Source: JAUIJL01 sp965366625
GTDB taxonomy: Bacteria; Acidobacteriota; Thermoanaerobaculia; Multivoradales; J023
Direction of reading: 5' to 3'
Length of the DNA stretch: 64,000 nucleotides
NCBI GenBank assembly: GCA_965366625.1
Contig: CBDUGP010000025.1
Coordinates: 1 to 64,000, forward strand
In this document: piece after piece, positions 32,870 through 41,723 of the stretch
Position numbering within the stretch: the first letter of the stretch is position 1
Layout: each line of letters begins with the position of its first letter
Made by a program: the position numbers and the translations under genes
Notes under the pieces: generated by a model
The model's database searches: none
What the model saw: only the letters and a program-made list of their open reading frames with translations
What the model was told of the DNA's origin: nothing

Positions 32870-35473
32870 TCAGTTTCCAAGGTAGCGGAGACGCAGGAGC
32901 TGTCCTTCCAGGGCTTCGTCGGTAGATAGGTCGATTTCGCCGGCCAAGTACCATTGGTTGTCTTCCTGGGGGTCGACCAGAACCTGAGTGAAGCTCCATT
33001 TACGATTGCCGTCGGAAACAATCCGTGTGTGTCGGCTGCGACGGGATTTTTGACTGAAAGTCAGTTCGCCGTATTCTTCCAGGAAGGGTCTCAGGGATTT
33101 TTCGAAGCGCTCTTCCGTCCAATGGTGCTCGCTGCCCTCGGGCCCTCGCCAAACCGCGGACACCGCAGCTTCGTAGTCGGCTTCCGCCAGCTCCGAGATC
33201 AAGAGGTGCAGTTCGGCGCGAACGCGGGCCGAGAACGCCTTGGGGTCGTGGAAGAGTTCGTAAGCTCGCAGCTCGCGCCGTGCCGCATCCTGGGCCTTCT
33301 GGTCCATTTGCAGCTCCGGGTGCAGCATATTCTCCCATTCCATGATCAACGACGAATCCACGTGCTCCAACATGGTGCGGAAGAAACCCACGATTTCGTA
33401 GATCTCCTCGGTTTTGCAGCGCTCGGGAACGGTTTGCACCAAGGTTTTGTAGAGCTGGGAGAGGTATCGCAGGAGCACGCCTTCGGAACGTTGCAGGCCG
33501 TAGTGCTTCACGTAGCGGTTGAAGGTGTAATAACCCTCGTACATATCGCGGCCGATGGATTTTGGCCGGATGTCTTCGCCGCTGACCCACGGATGGGCCT
33601 GACGAAATGCCTCGAAAGTGCCTTCGATAAGTTCCAGGCTGGGTTTTGGATAGGTGAGCTTATCGAGTTGGTCCATGCGCTCTTCGTAGCCGACGCCGTC
33701 GGCTTTCATCCGGCCGATGGCCTCGGTTTTCACCTTATCCTCCTGGCGATAGAGGATCACCCGCGGGTCCTCCAGAATCGCCTCGGTCAGGGTCACCACG
33801 TCGAGGGCGTATTCAGGATCTTGGGGGTCCAAGATGTCGATCGCTTCGACCATGTAGAGGGCGAGAGCCTGGAAGAGGCTGAAGTCCCATTGCAGCTCCT
33901 CATTGACCACCACCCAATAGTAGTTCGAGCTCGAATCTTTCTGCACTTTCAGAATGTCGGCCCGGTGTAGGGAGCGGGCGATCATCGCGGCCCGCTGCAA
34001 ATGTCGGCGCTTGCTCGTATCGTCTTCGTGGCAGCGGCTGATGAGTTCGCGCAAGGAGTCGAAGTTGTCGCGCTCCGGAATGTCGATTTCTTCGTCGTAT
34101 TGGAGCAGATTGATAATCATGCCCTGGGTAATTTTGAAGCGGGACTTCAACGTCTCGGGCGGGCGCTCGATCAGGGAGCGAAACGTCTTTCGATCCCAGC
34201 TGACGAAACCCGGAGGTGGCTTCTTCTTGGTGACCTTCTTACGTTTTTTGGGGTTGCCGGCCGCTTTGAGGGCGGCCCGCTTGCTTTCGATCACGTGTTC
34301 CGGCGCTTGGCAGACGATGCTGCCTTGATCGTCGAATCCTTTGCGGCCTGCCCGTCCGCTGATCTGCTTGAAATCGCGGACTTTCAGCATCGAGACCTTG
34401 GTGCCGTCGTATTTCGACAACTTGGTGAAAATCACCGTTCGGATCGGAATGTTGACACCGACGCCTAGGGTGTCGGTGCCGCAAATCACCTTCAACAGCC
34501 CTTGTTGGGCCAGCTGCTCGACCAATAATCGATATTTGGGAAGCAAGCCGGCATGGTGAATTCCGACCCCGAACGAAAGGAATCGTCGGATATCTCGGCC
34601 GTAGGGAGTGTCATAGCGAAAGTCACCGATCGCCTCTTGAATCGCCCGCCGCTCCCGCTTGCTGCACAGCTGAACGCTGGTCAGGCTTTGGGCCAGCTCG
34701 GCACATTCCCGTTGGGTGAAGTTAACGATGTAGATCGGATATTTGTTTTCGTCGAGAAGATATTGCACGGTCTCGTGCAAGGGCGTTTCGCGATACTCGT
34801 AGTCGAGGGGCACGGGGCGGGTCTCGGAAATCACGGAGGCCACGGTGCGGCCGGTGAATTTCTCGATGCGTTCAGAAATGGGCGCCGTATTTCCCAATGT
34901 GGCCGACATGAGAAGAAACGTCGAGCCGGGTAGGGTGAGCAGCGGAACCTGCCAAGCGACCCCTCGATCACGGTCACCGTAGTAGTGAAACTCGTCCATC
35001 ACCACGTAGTCGGCACCGCAGTTGGAGCCTTGGCGCAGCGCTCGATTGGACAAAACCTCGGCGGTCGCGCAAATGATCGAGCCATCGGGGTTGATGGAGG
35101 CGTCGCCGGTTTGCATGCCGACGTTTTCCGGCCCTAAGGCGTCGCAGAGGTCGAAGAATTTCTCGCTCGCCAACGCTTTGATCGGGCTGGTGTAGAAACA
35201 GGTTTTGCCTTCGCACAGGGCCTTGAAGTGCATGCCCAAGGCAACCAGGGATTTTCCCGATCCCGTGGGCGTATTCAGAATCACATGGCGCCCGGCCATG
35301 ATTTCGAGCAAGGCTTCTTCTTGGGCTGCGTACAGCTCCATGCCTTGGTCGGCGACCCAACCCAGAAAAATGTCGAGTATCTCGTCTGGATCGGTCACGC
35401 CTCCCTGAGGGATTCGTTGAACCAAGTTGGTTTTTTCGTCGTCGGAGGGGGTTGGATTGGCTGGATCTGGCAC
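32870..35473 (-). CDS. DEAD/DEAH-box helicase with DUF3516 domain (Ski2-like)
   Basis: Superfamily 2 RNA helicase of 867 residues. Motif I is TPTGSGKS, motif II MDEFHYYGD (DEFH variant), motif III LLMSATLGN and motif VI QISGRAGRKGFDDQG. After the helicase core (about 40-430) a lysine-rich linker GNPKKRKKVTKKK leads into the long helical DUF3516 region. Similar proteins are Ski2/Mtr4-like and are proposed to act in RNA processing; the bacterial role is unknown. The GTG start has no strong ribosome binding site. Confidence 0.92.
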   Translation of the reverse strand: MPDPANPTPSDDEKTNLVQRIPQGGVTDPDEILDIFLGWVADQGMELYAAQEEALLEIMAGRHVILNTPTGSGKSLVALGMHFKALCEGKTCFYTSPIKALASEKFFDLCDALGPENVGMQTGDASINPDGSIICATAEVLSNRALRQGSNCGADYVVMDEFHYYGDRDRGVAWQVPLLTLPGSTFLLMSATLGNTAPISERIEKFTGRTVASVISETRPVPLDYEYRETPLHETVQYLLDENKYPIYIVNFTQRECAELAQSLTSVQLCSKRERRAIQEAIGDFRYDTPYGRDIRRFLSFGVGIHHAGLLPKYRLLVEQLAQQGLLKVICGTDTLGVGVNIPIRTVIFTKLSKYDGTKVSMLKVRDFKQISGRAGRKGFDDQGSIVCQAPEHVIESKRAALKAAGNPKKRKKVTKKKPPPGFVSWDRKTFRSLIERPPETLKSRFKITQGMIINLLQYDEEIDIPERDNFDSLRELISRCHEDDTSKRRHLQRAAMIARSLHRADILKVQKDSSSNYYWVVVNEELQWDFSLFQALALYMVEAIDILDPQDPEYALDVVTLTEAILEDPRVILYRQEDKVKTEAIGRMKADGVGYEERMDQLDKLTYPKPSLELIEGTFEAFRQAHPWVSGEDIRPKSIGRDMYEGYYTFNRYVKHYGLQRSEGVLLRYLSQLYKTLVQTVPERCKTEEIYEIVGFFRTMLEHVDSSLIMEWENMLHPELQMDQKAQDAARRELRAYELFHDPKAFSARVRAELHLLISELAEADYEAAVSAVWRGPEGSEHHWTEERFEKSLRPFLEEYGELTFSQKSRRSRHTRIVSDGNRKWSFTQVLVDPQEDNQWYLAGEIDLSTDEALEGQLLRLRYLGN

Positions 35474-35894
35474 AGGATGGGGCTCTTGAAGAAAGATAGT
35501 TGCTAGAAAAGACGAGAGCTGGATCTAGATAGGTCCGATGAGGAAGCCAGATGGCCTATGACGCTCAATCTCGGCTCCTCAGGCTCCTACTGTAGCGTAC
35601 TGGAGCGGGTACCGGAGCGGCCGGAATACGCAGAGGTGTCTTGGTTGTTGTAGATTCCGAAGATCGAGGCCGACAAAACCGATCTCGCTTATCGTACGAA
35701 TTCAACTCTAGACGGCACCAAAAGGCAGAAAAAGCCTGAATCTACCCCAGCCGACCCCGCGACCCTTCGAATCGCGACCCTACGAATCGCGACCCTTCGA
35801 ATCGTTGAGCTGGGTCGCCCGATTTCGCCTCCTGGTGGCCGATGGCCCATATGGTGTGGAGTTCGAACGCTCCCAACCCCAGAAAGGAAACAGC
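35474..35894. other. Intergenic region upstream of folE2, repeats only
   Basis: This region lies between the divergent helicase and folE2 genes. It presumably contains both promoters and the tandem repeat at 35759-35803. No gene, RNA or riboswitch is recognised. Confidence 0.5.
35759..35803. repeat. Three 15-bp tandem repeats upstream of folE2
   Basis: GCGACCCTTCGAATC occurs three times, the middle unit with T-to-A at its ninth base. The array ends 91 bp before the folE2 start and TTCGAA is palindromic, so an operator role is possible. Confidence 0.8.
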
Positions 35895-36752
35895 ATGCCC
35901 AACTCTAGCGACCTGCTCGTGGAGGAGCTACCCCGGTCGACTCAATCCTCTGACGCGACCCAAGCTCCCGACGCGACTGGGCTGGCCGACGTTCAAAAGT
36001 CCCACGACAAGCGAAACATCGCTATCGATAAGGTGGGAGTGAAGAATATCCGTTATCCGATCGTCGTGGCCGACCGCAGCAGCGGTCCTCAGAATACGGT
36101 CGGCACCATCAATATGTATGTGGATCTGCCCCACCACTTTAAGGGCACCCACATGAGCCGATTCCTCGAGGTGCTCAATCGTTATCACGGGGCGATCAGC
36201 GTGGAGAAGATCCCCGAGCTGCTGGAGGAAATGTGCACCAGGCTCGTGGCCGAGACCGCCCATTTTTCGGTGGATTTCACGTACTTCATGAAGAAAGCTG
36301 CCCCTGTCACCGGCGCTGAGGGGCTGATGGGTTATGAATGTGGCTTCGAAGCTGCGGCGGGCAAGACCAACGACTTCGTGCTGAGCGTAGAGGTTCCTGT
36401 GACCACCCTATGCCCGTGCTCGAAAGAAATTGCCGAGCGCGGAGCCCATAACCAACGCGGCAACGTGCACGTTCGAGTGCGTTTCGACGATTTGGTTTGG
36501 ATCGAGGATGTGGTCGAAATGGTGGAAGCGTCCGCCAGCTGCTCGCTGTACCCGATCCTCAAGCGCCAAGATGAAAAGTGGGTCACGGAAACCGCCTACG
36601 ACAACCCGCGGTTCGTAGAGGATCTGGTTCGTGAGGTGACCCTGCGCCTGCAGGCCGACGATCGCATCCGTTGGTTCGAGGTTCACGTGGAGAACTTCGA
36701 GTCGATCCATGCCCACAACGCCTACGCCTACGTGGAGCGCTGGAAAGAATAA
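35895..36752 (+). CDS. folE2: GTP cyclohydrolase I type 2 (FolE2)
   Basis: Converts GTP to 7,8-dihydroneopterin triphosphate, first step of folate (and queuosine) synthesis, by a metal-flexible enzyme. COG1469 signatures: NTVGTINMYVDLPHHFKGTHMSRFLEVLN, YECGFEA, EVPVTTLCPCSKEIAERGAHNQRG with the active-site Cys, and ENFESIHAHNAYAYVER. Length 285, normal. ATG 35895 has AAAGGA 8 nt upstream; the in-frame extension to 35805 has no family match. A rho-independent terminator follows. It probably feeds the PTPS-family enzyme at 9219. Confidence 0.97.
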   Translation: MPNSSDLLVEELPRSTQSSDATQAPDATGLADVQKSHDKRNIAIDKVGVKNIRYPIVVADRSSGPQNTVGTINMYVDLPHHFKGTHMSRFLEVLNRYHGAISVEKIPELLEEMCTRLVAETAHFSVDFTYFMKKAAPVTGAEGLMGYECGFEAAAGKTNDFVLSVEVPVTTLCPCSKEIAERGAHNQRGNVHVRVRFDDLVWIEDVVEMVEASASCSLYPILKRQDEKWVTETAYDNPRFVEDLVREVTLRLQADDRIRWFEVHVENFESIHAHNAYAYVERWKE

Positions 36753-37165
36753 GGCCGATCCACCCGCTTAGCTCCTGACACCTGGAACCTGACACCTAGA
36801 ATCTGGCACCTGCCTCCGGCACTTGCGGTCTGGAGCCACCGACCCCGCTGATTTGTGAAAAACAAATGGCGGGGTTTTTGTCGTTTTGCCGTTCTAAAGA
36901 TAGGGCGCCGGCTCAGCGAGGGCAGAGCAGGCTAGCCATTTTGTCCTTGAGCCCGATTCTGAATCTTCTAATTGCCTCGACACACATGCCTTTTGGCGCG
37001 GCGGAGCAGAAAAAGTGTGTGATTCTTCTCTTTTGTGCGCCATTGATAAGTAGTGGCTGCAACGTGGCCTCGGCGTTTTTGTGTCCATGGACTAAGATGT
37101 ATCCCAACGCATCTAAGTAGCGAGCCCCGGGAATGGGGGCGGGACCTTTTCGAAGGAGAGTGAAA
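36753..37165. other. Intergenic region with folE2 terminator and TGACACC repeats
   Basis: Holds degenerate CTGACACCTGGAACC / CTGACACCTAGAATC units at about 36773-36810, then the terminator. The remaining 280 bp up to the kinase start show no gene I can support; an 84-residue frame at 36866 overlaps the terminator and lacks family features. Confidence 0.5.
36842..36880 (+). terminator. Rho-independent terminator of folE2
   Basis: ACCCCGC (36842-36848) pairs with GCGGGGT (36869-36875) and ATTTGT (36851-36856) with ACAAAT (36862-36867), loop GAAAA, followed by TTTTTG. A strong hairpin 90 bp after the stop. Confidence 0.92.
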
Positions 37166-39466
37166 TTGCCGCTTTTCGACTTGCAGCGCTTGTCGATCAA
37201 ACGACGCCTGATGGTGATCATGACGATTACCGCCGTGTTGGCGCTTCTCCTGGCGTCCGCCGCGTTCTTTGTCTACAACTACAACTCCTTCCGGGAAAAG
37301 TTGATTCAAGATCAAGGAACCCTGTCAGATACGTTGAAAGCCACGGTCACCAACGCCCTGGTTTTCAATGACCACGAGCTGGCGAGCCAAATTCTCGCGG
37401 GCTTGGAGATGCAGCCCAACGTCATCACGGCCGCGGTGTATGACGATGAGCACCAGAAAGTCGCGGAATTCGTCCGCGACGGCCGAACTTGGCCCCAAGT
37501 GCGACCGGAGCCGGTCAGTGGTGACGGTCATCGCTTTGTGCAGGATGAAACCGGCGCCGAGGTGCTCGATGTGCATCGATCCCTCTACTTTCGCAGCCGT
37601 GAGGTGGGATCGTTTGTTCTTCGGGCGAATTTGGATGAAATTCGCCACCGGTTGACGGACTATTCGAAAATCCTAGTCGCCGTCCTGCTCGGCGTTTCGG
37701 TCGTCGTTTTTATGGTGGCTTCGTACCTACAACGGTCGGTTTCGGTTCCGGTCCTGCGTTTGGCGAAAGTGGCTCGGGCGGTTTCTGTTCGCAAGGACTA
37801 CTCCCTGCGGGCCGAACGCCGAGGCGACGATGAAATCGGCAGCCTGACCGACAGCTTCAACGAGATGCTCGCCCAGATCCAACAGCGAGATGCGGAGCTG
37901 CGGGACGCCCGGGACCTAGCCGAGCAAGCCAATCGGTCGAAGAGTGTCTTCCTGGCCAGCATGAGCCACGAGCTGCGGACTCCGCTGACCGCGATTATCG
38001 GCTACAGCGAAATTCTCGAGGACGACGCTCAAGATATGGGGCTGAATGATTTCTTACCCGACTTGAACAAGATCAAATCGGCAGGCAAACATCTGCTGGG
38101 ATTGATCAACAGCATTTTGGATCTATCGAAGGTCGAAGCCGGAAAAATGGAACTCTTCGTAGAGAGCTTCGACGTGCCGAGTCTGGTCTCGGACGTCGCT
38201 TCGACGGTGGCTCCGTTGGTAGAACGCAAGGGCAACAATCTGGTGGTTCGCTGCCCGCCGGAAATCGGTGCCGTGGAGGCGGATTTGACCAAGACCCGCC
38301 AGATCCTCTTCAATCTTCTCTCCAACGCCGCGAAATTCACCGACAAGGGCAAAGTAAGCTTAGAAGTAGAGACCTCCCAGGAATTCGGCGCCGAATGGGT
38401 AATCTTCCGGGTGCGGGACTCGGGCATCGGCATGACCACGGACCAGATGAAGCGACTGTTCAAACCGTTCTCTCAAGCGGACGCTTCGACCGCCCGGAAT
38501 TACGGTGGCACGGGATTGGGCCTGGCTTTGTGTAAGCGATTCTGTGAGCTGATGGGAGGCTGGATCGACGCCGAGAGCGAGCTTGGAAAGGGCTCGGTGT
38601 TTACGGTTTGGTTGCCTCGACGAGTTGAGAAAGCCCAACAACCCACCGACTCCGGACGCATCGACACGAGTGAATGGCAGAGGGTTTCTCGTCGACGGGC
38701 TGGACGCAGCAGCGGTAGCTTTGAGCTCAAGCGCAAGGCCCTGGTGATCGATGACGACGTCACCATCCACGAACTCTTGCAGGGGCTGCTCGAAAACCAA
38801 GGATTCAGCGTCACCGCCGCGGCTACCGGTGAGCAAGGTTTGGCGTTGGCAAGGGAGCTGAAGCCCGACCTGATCACTCTCGACGTCAAAATGCCGGCCA
38901 TGGACGGCTGGGAAGTGCTCTCGATGATTCAGGCCGATGCTGAGCTGGCTCAGATTCCGGTGATCATGATCAGCGTGTCCGATGAGCGGGAAAAAGGCAT
39001 GGCCATGGGTGCCGAGTATTTGAGCAAGCCCATCGATCGAGGCAAATTGGCGGCCCTCTTGGCAAAACATCGGGGCGACGGCGAGCATCCCTTAGGGCTG
39101 ATTCTCGAGGACGACGAGCGTCAGCGCGAGATGTTGCGCAAGGTTCTGGAAGAGCAGGGTTGGCGGGTCGAGGAAGCCGAGAATGGTGTGGCCGGCTTGC
39201 GCAAGGTCGGCGAGCACCAGCCGGCTTTGATTCTGCTCGATTTGATCATGCCCCAAATGGATGGATTTACCTTTCTCGGTCATCTGCGCAAGAACACCAG
39301 CTGGCGCGAGATTCCGGTGGTGGTGTTGACGGCCATGGATTTGGGGCCCGAAGAGCGGGCTCGCCTGAACGGCGGCGTCGAGAGAGTGTTGCAGAAAGAT
39401 GCGTATTCGCTGCCAGAGCTCAAAGAAGAAATCCAAAGTTTGGCACGGCTGAGTTTGAGAAAATGA
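37166..39466 (+). CDS. Hybrid sensor histidine kinase with two C-terminal receiver domains
   Basis: An N-terminal transmembrane helix (RRLMVIMTITAVLALLLASAAFFVY), a periplasmic CHASE8-like region of about 100 residues, a second helix (LVAVLLGVSVVVFMVASYL), HAMP, HisKA (ASMSHELRTPLTAIIGYSEIL), HATPase (NLLSNAAKFTDKG, DSGIGM, GGTGLGLAL) and two receivers (VIDDDVTIHELL...LDVKMPAMDG; LEDDERQREML...LDLIMPQMDG). The second ends with VLQKDAYS. The start is uncertain: TTG 37166 has AAGGAG 7 nt upstream, but ATG 37133 is possible. First gene of the run through 46671, so it may sense a signal processed by the receptor and binding protein downstream. Confidence 0.93.
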   Translation: MPLFDLQRLSIKRRLMVIMTITAVLALLLASAAFFVYNYNSFREKLIQDQGTLSDTLKATVTNALVFNDHELASQILAGLEMQPNVITAAVYDDEHQKVAEFVRDGRTWPQVRPEPVSGDGHRFVQDETGAEVLDVHRSLYFRSREVGSFVLRANLDEIRHRLTDYSKILVAVLLGVSVVVFMVASYLQRSVSVPVLRLAKVARAVSVRKDYSLRAERRGDDEIGSLTDSFNEMLAQIQQRDAELRDARDLAEQANRSKSVFLASMSHELRTPLTAIIGYSEILEDDAQDMGLNDFLPDLNKIKSAGKHLLGLINSILDLSKVEAGKMELFVESFDVPSLVSDVASTVAPLVERKGNNLVVRCPPEIGAVEADLTKTRQILFNLLSNAAKFTDKGKVSLEVETSQEFGAEWVIFRVRDSGIGMTTDQMKRLFKPFSQADASTARNYGGTGLGLALCKRFCELMGGWIDAESELGKGSVFTVWLPRRVEKAQQPTDSGRIDTSEWQRVSRRRAGRSSGSFELKRKALVIDDDVTIHELLQGLLENQGFSVTAAATGEQGLALARELKPDLITLDVKMPAMDGWEVLSMIQADAELAQIPVIMISVSDEREKGMAMGAEYLSKPIDRGKLAALLAKHRGDGEHPLGLILEDDERQREMLRKVLEEQGWRVEEAENGVAGLRKVGEHQPALILLDLIMPQMDGFTFLGHLRKNTSWREIPVVVLTAMDLGPEERARLNGGVERVLQKDAYSLPELKEEIQSLARLSLRK

Positions 39467-39521
39467 CCCGTTGAGATTCGTTGACCCGATGTGAATCGGT
39501 GTTTTTTTTGGAGACCCGGAT

Positions 39522-41687
39522 ATGAAAGCTCATCAGCAGGATTCTTCGAAGCTTTTTCGACCGTCCACCCTGGAGCCCTTGGAGCCCTTGGAGCCCTTGG
39601 AGCCCTTGGAGCCCTTGGAGCCCTTGGGGCCCTTGGTGCCGTTGAAGGCTTGGCTGGCCCTGGCTTGTTTCTGCCTGTCGGTTCCGGTTTGGGCCAATAA
39701 CAGTGGTCAGGGCGTCGGCGGTGTCACCCTCTTTGGCGAGGAGGAATTCACCATCCAAGCTGCTACCAAAACGGAGATTCCGCTGTCCAAAGCCCCCGGC
39801 GCGGTGACCGTGGTCAGCGCCAAGCAAATTCAGGAATCGGGAGCTCGAACCATCCCCGAGCTGCTGCGTCTGGTGGCGGGCGTCAACGTGCGCTGGAATC
39901 CCATGGTGCAAACCATCGATATGCGCAGCTTCGGTCAGAATCCGTTCACCAGCCGGGTTCTGCTCTTGATCGATGGTGTGCCTTATAACTCTTGGAATAA
40001 GGGCGGATTTCCCCAACATCCCGGTTTCGACTTCTTCATGTTGCAGAACATCAAACGCATCGAGGTGGTGCGTGGACCCGGGTCGAGTCTCTACGGCGAA
40101 AATGCCTATTGGGGGGTGATCAACATCGTCACCCTTTCCGGCGAGGATCTCCAGGGTGCCGAGGTCGAGGTTTTTGGTGGGGATCTCGAAAGCCAGAGCA
40201 TTGGCGCGGTCTACGGCCAGAGCATCGGCGACGGAGACTTCTTGGTCTCCGCCAGGGCCCAGAAGGGTCAGCTGCCGGTCGCTTTTTGGTTCGAGAGCGG
40301 CGCAGAGGTCAAGGGTAGTGACATTTATCTCAAGGGGTCCTACAAGGACTTCGAGGTGTCGTATTACCGCCATGAGGATGAAGCGGACGGTTTTACCATT
40401 CCCTTGGGTTTCATTCCCGGTGCCGTTTTTGAAAGCGCCGCAACGGTTGAGCAAACGATCGATATTTTGGCCCTCAAGGCCAGTCACGAGATTCGCCCGG
40501 GCATCGTTCTCGACGCCGACCTTTCCTACGCTCGTCGCAAGGGATCGCAATGCTCTGCTTGCCACGCTTTTCCCCAGAACCCGACCTTCAGCGAGACCCG
40601 GGATCACGGGTCTCAGGCCATCGGCGACTTCCGGCTCAACATTCGAACCATCGCCTCCCACGACATCTTGCTCGGGGTCGAGGCGCGCCGAGTCGACACC
40701 GGTGACCACCAAGAACAGCTGCTCACACCCGCAGAGGATTCCCGCGTGGTGCTTGAATACACCAAAATCGCGGCCTATGTGCAGGATCAGATTTCGCTGG
40801 CGGACGATCGAGTGACCCTCACCCTGGGCGCTCGATTCGACGGCTCGAATGACCTCTTCGAAGACGAGGTGTCGCCACGGGTATCGGTGGTTTTCAATCC
40901 CGACGACCAATGGGTGTTGCGATCGGGGTGGTCCCAGGCTTTTCGATTCCCCAACTTCAACGAGCTCTATAACGACTCCTGGTTCTTCAGCATCACGACT
41001 CCTTTCGCGGCGTTTCCGAACTCCGTATTTGGTGCCAACCCCACCCTCCAGCCGGAGAAGATCAGCACCTTCGACTTTGGTGTAGAGCGCCGGATCAGCG
41101 ATGCGCTTTCCGCCAAATTGGATCTCTACCAATCCGAGGTAGAGGACTTCATCGTGTTGGCGTTTGTCACGGGGCCCGGGCCGACGGTGGTCCGTTCGGA
41201 AAACCACCCCGACACGGCGACCATTCGTGGGGCAGAGCTAGAAGTCCGGTGGCGGCCTTCGGAGCGGTTTACGGGTTTCGTCAACGTGGCCTATCAAGAC
41301 AACGAGCAAGACGGCCAATTGTTGGATTCCAGTGGCAAGGCCTTGGAATTCGTCTATTCTCCCGAAACCAAGATCAATCTCGGTGCCTACTTCGGACCCT
41401 TCCGCGGGTTCCGTGGGGCGCTCGAGGTGCAATGGAGAGACGACGTGCTCGGGCCGAGCGCCTGGAATTTCGCCGGCACCGGCCCGGTGAATCTAGACGG
41501 TTATACGATGGTGGATCTCAGGCTGAGCTGGGACGCACCGTGGCGATGGGGCAATGCCGGTGAGGCCCTGAGATTTTCGATTTACGGCAAAAACTTGCTC
41601 GACGAAGAGGTCGTTGAGACGTTCTTGCCGATCGACATGCTTCGTCCGGGAACGACCTTTTACGGAGCGGTGGAGCTGCGCTACTAG
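39522..41687 (+). CDS. TonB-dependent outer-membrane receptor with CxxCH motif
   Basis: Protein of 721 residues. A signal sequence (KAWLALACFCLSVPVWA) follows six Leu-Glu-Pro repeats. Plug domain: IPLSKAPGAVTVVSAKQIQESGARTIPELLRLVAGVNVRWN, LLLIDGVPYN and IKRIEVVRGPGSSLYGENAYWGVINIVT. The beta-barrel ends in FYGAVELRY, the usual aromatic C-terminus. Residues 344-348 are CSACH, a c-type heme-binding pattern in a predicted loop, unusual for the family. GGAG lies 8 nt before ATG. Placed between a hybrid kinase (55 bp) and a TPR protein (36 bp). Substrate unknown. Confidence 0.95.
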   Translation: MKAHQQDSSKLFRPSTLEPLEPLEPLEPLEPLEPLGPLVPLKAWLALACFCLSVPVWANNSGQGVGGVTLFGEEEFTIQAATKTEIPLSKAPGAVTVVSAKQIQESGARTIPELLRLVAGVNVRWNPMVQTIDMRSFGQNPFTSRVLLLIDGVPYNSWNKGGFPQHPGFDFFMLQNIKRIEVVRGPGSSLYGENAYWGVINIVTLSGEDLQGAEVEVFGGDLESQSIGAVYGQSIGDGDFLVSARAQKGQLPVAFWFESGAEVKGSDIYLKGSYKDFEVSYYRHEDEADGFTIPLGFIPGAVFESAATVEQTIDILALKASHEIRPGIVLDADLSYARRKGSQCSACHAFPQNPTFSETRDHGSQAIGDFRLNIRTIASHDILLGVEARRVDTGDHQEQLLTPAEDSRVVLEYTKIAAYVQDQISLADDRVTLTLGARFDGSNDLFEDEVSPRVSVVFNPDDQWVLRSGWSQAFRFPNFNELYNDSWFFSITTPFAAFPNSVFGANPTLQPEKISTFDFGVERRISDALSAKLDLYQSEVEDFIVLAFVTGPGPTVVRSENHPDTATIRGAELEVRWRPSERFTGFVNVAYQDNEQDGQLLDSSGKALEFVYSPETKINLGAYFGPFRGFRGALEVQWRDDVLGPSAWNFAGTGPVNLDGYTMVDLRLSWDAPWRWGNAGEALRFSIYGKNLLDEEVVETFLPIDMLRPGTTFYGAVELRY
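39570..39641 (+). repeat. Eight 9-bp repeats in the receptor leader
   Basis: Units of TTGGAGCCC encode Leu-Glu-Pro six times, then degenerate to Leu-Gly-Pro and Leu-Val-Pro just before the hydrophobic signal core. Confidence 0.9.
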
Positions 41688-41723
41688 TCCGCTAGTCGGG
41701 CGAGTCGGCTCCGCTCACGGAGA

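Noticed and set aside
36866..37120. 84-residue ORF after folE2
   Set aside because: It begins inside the folE2 terminator hairpin and has no family resemblance.
39420..41207. 595-residue minus-strand frame opposite the TonB-dependent receptor
   Set aside because: Antisense shadow of a receptor with clear plug and barrel motifs; it is produced by codon bias in GC-rich DNA.
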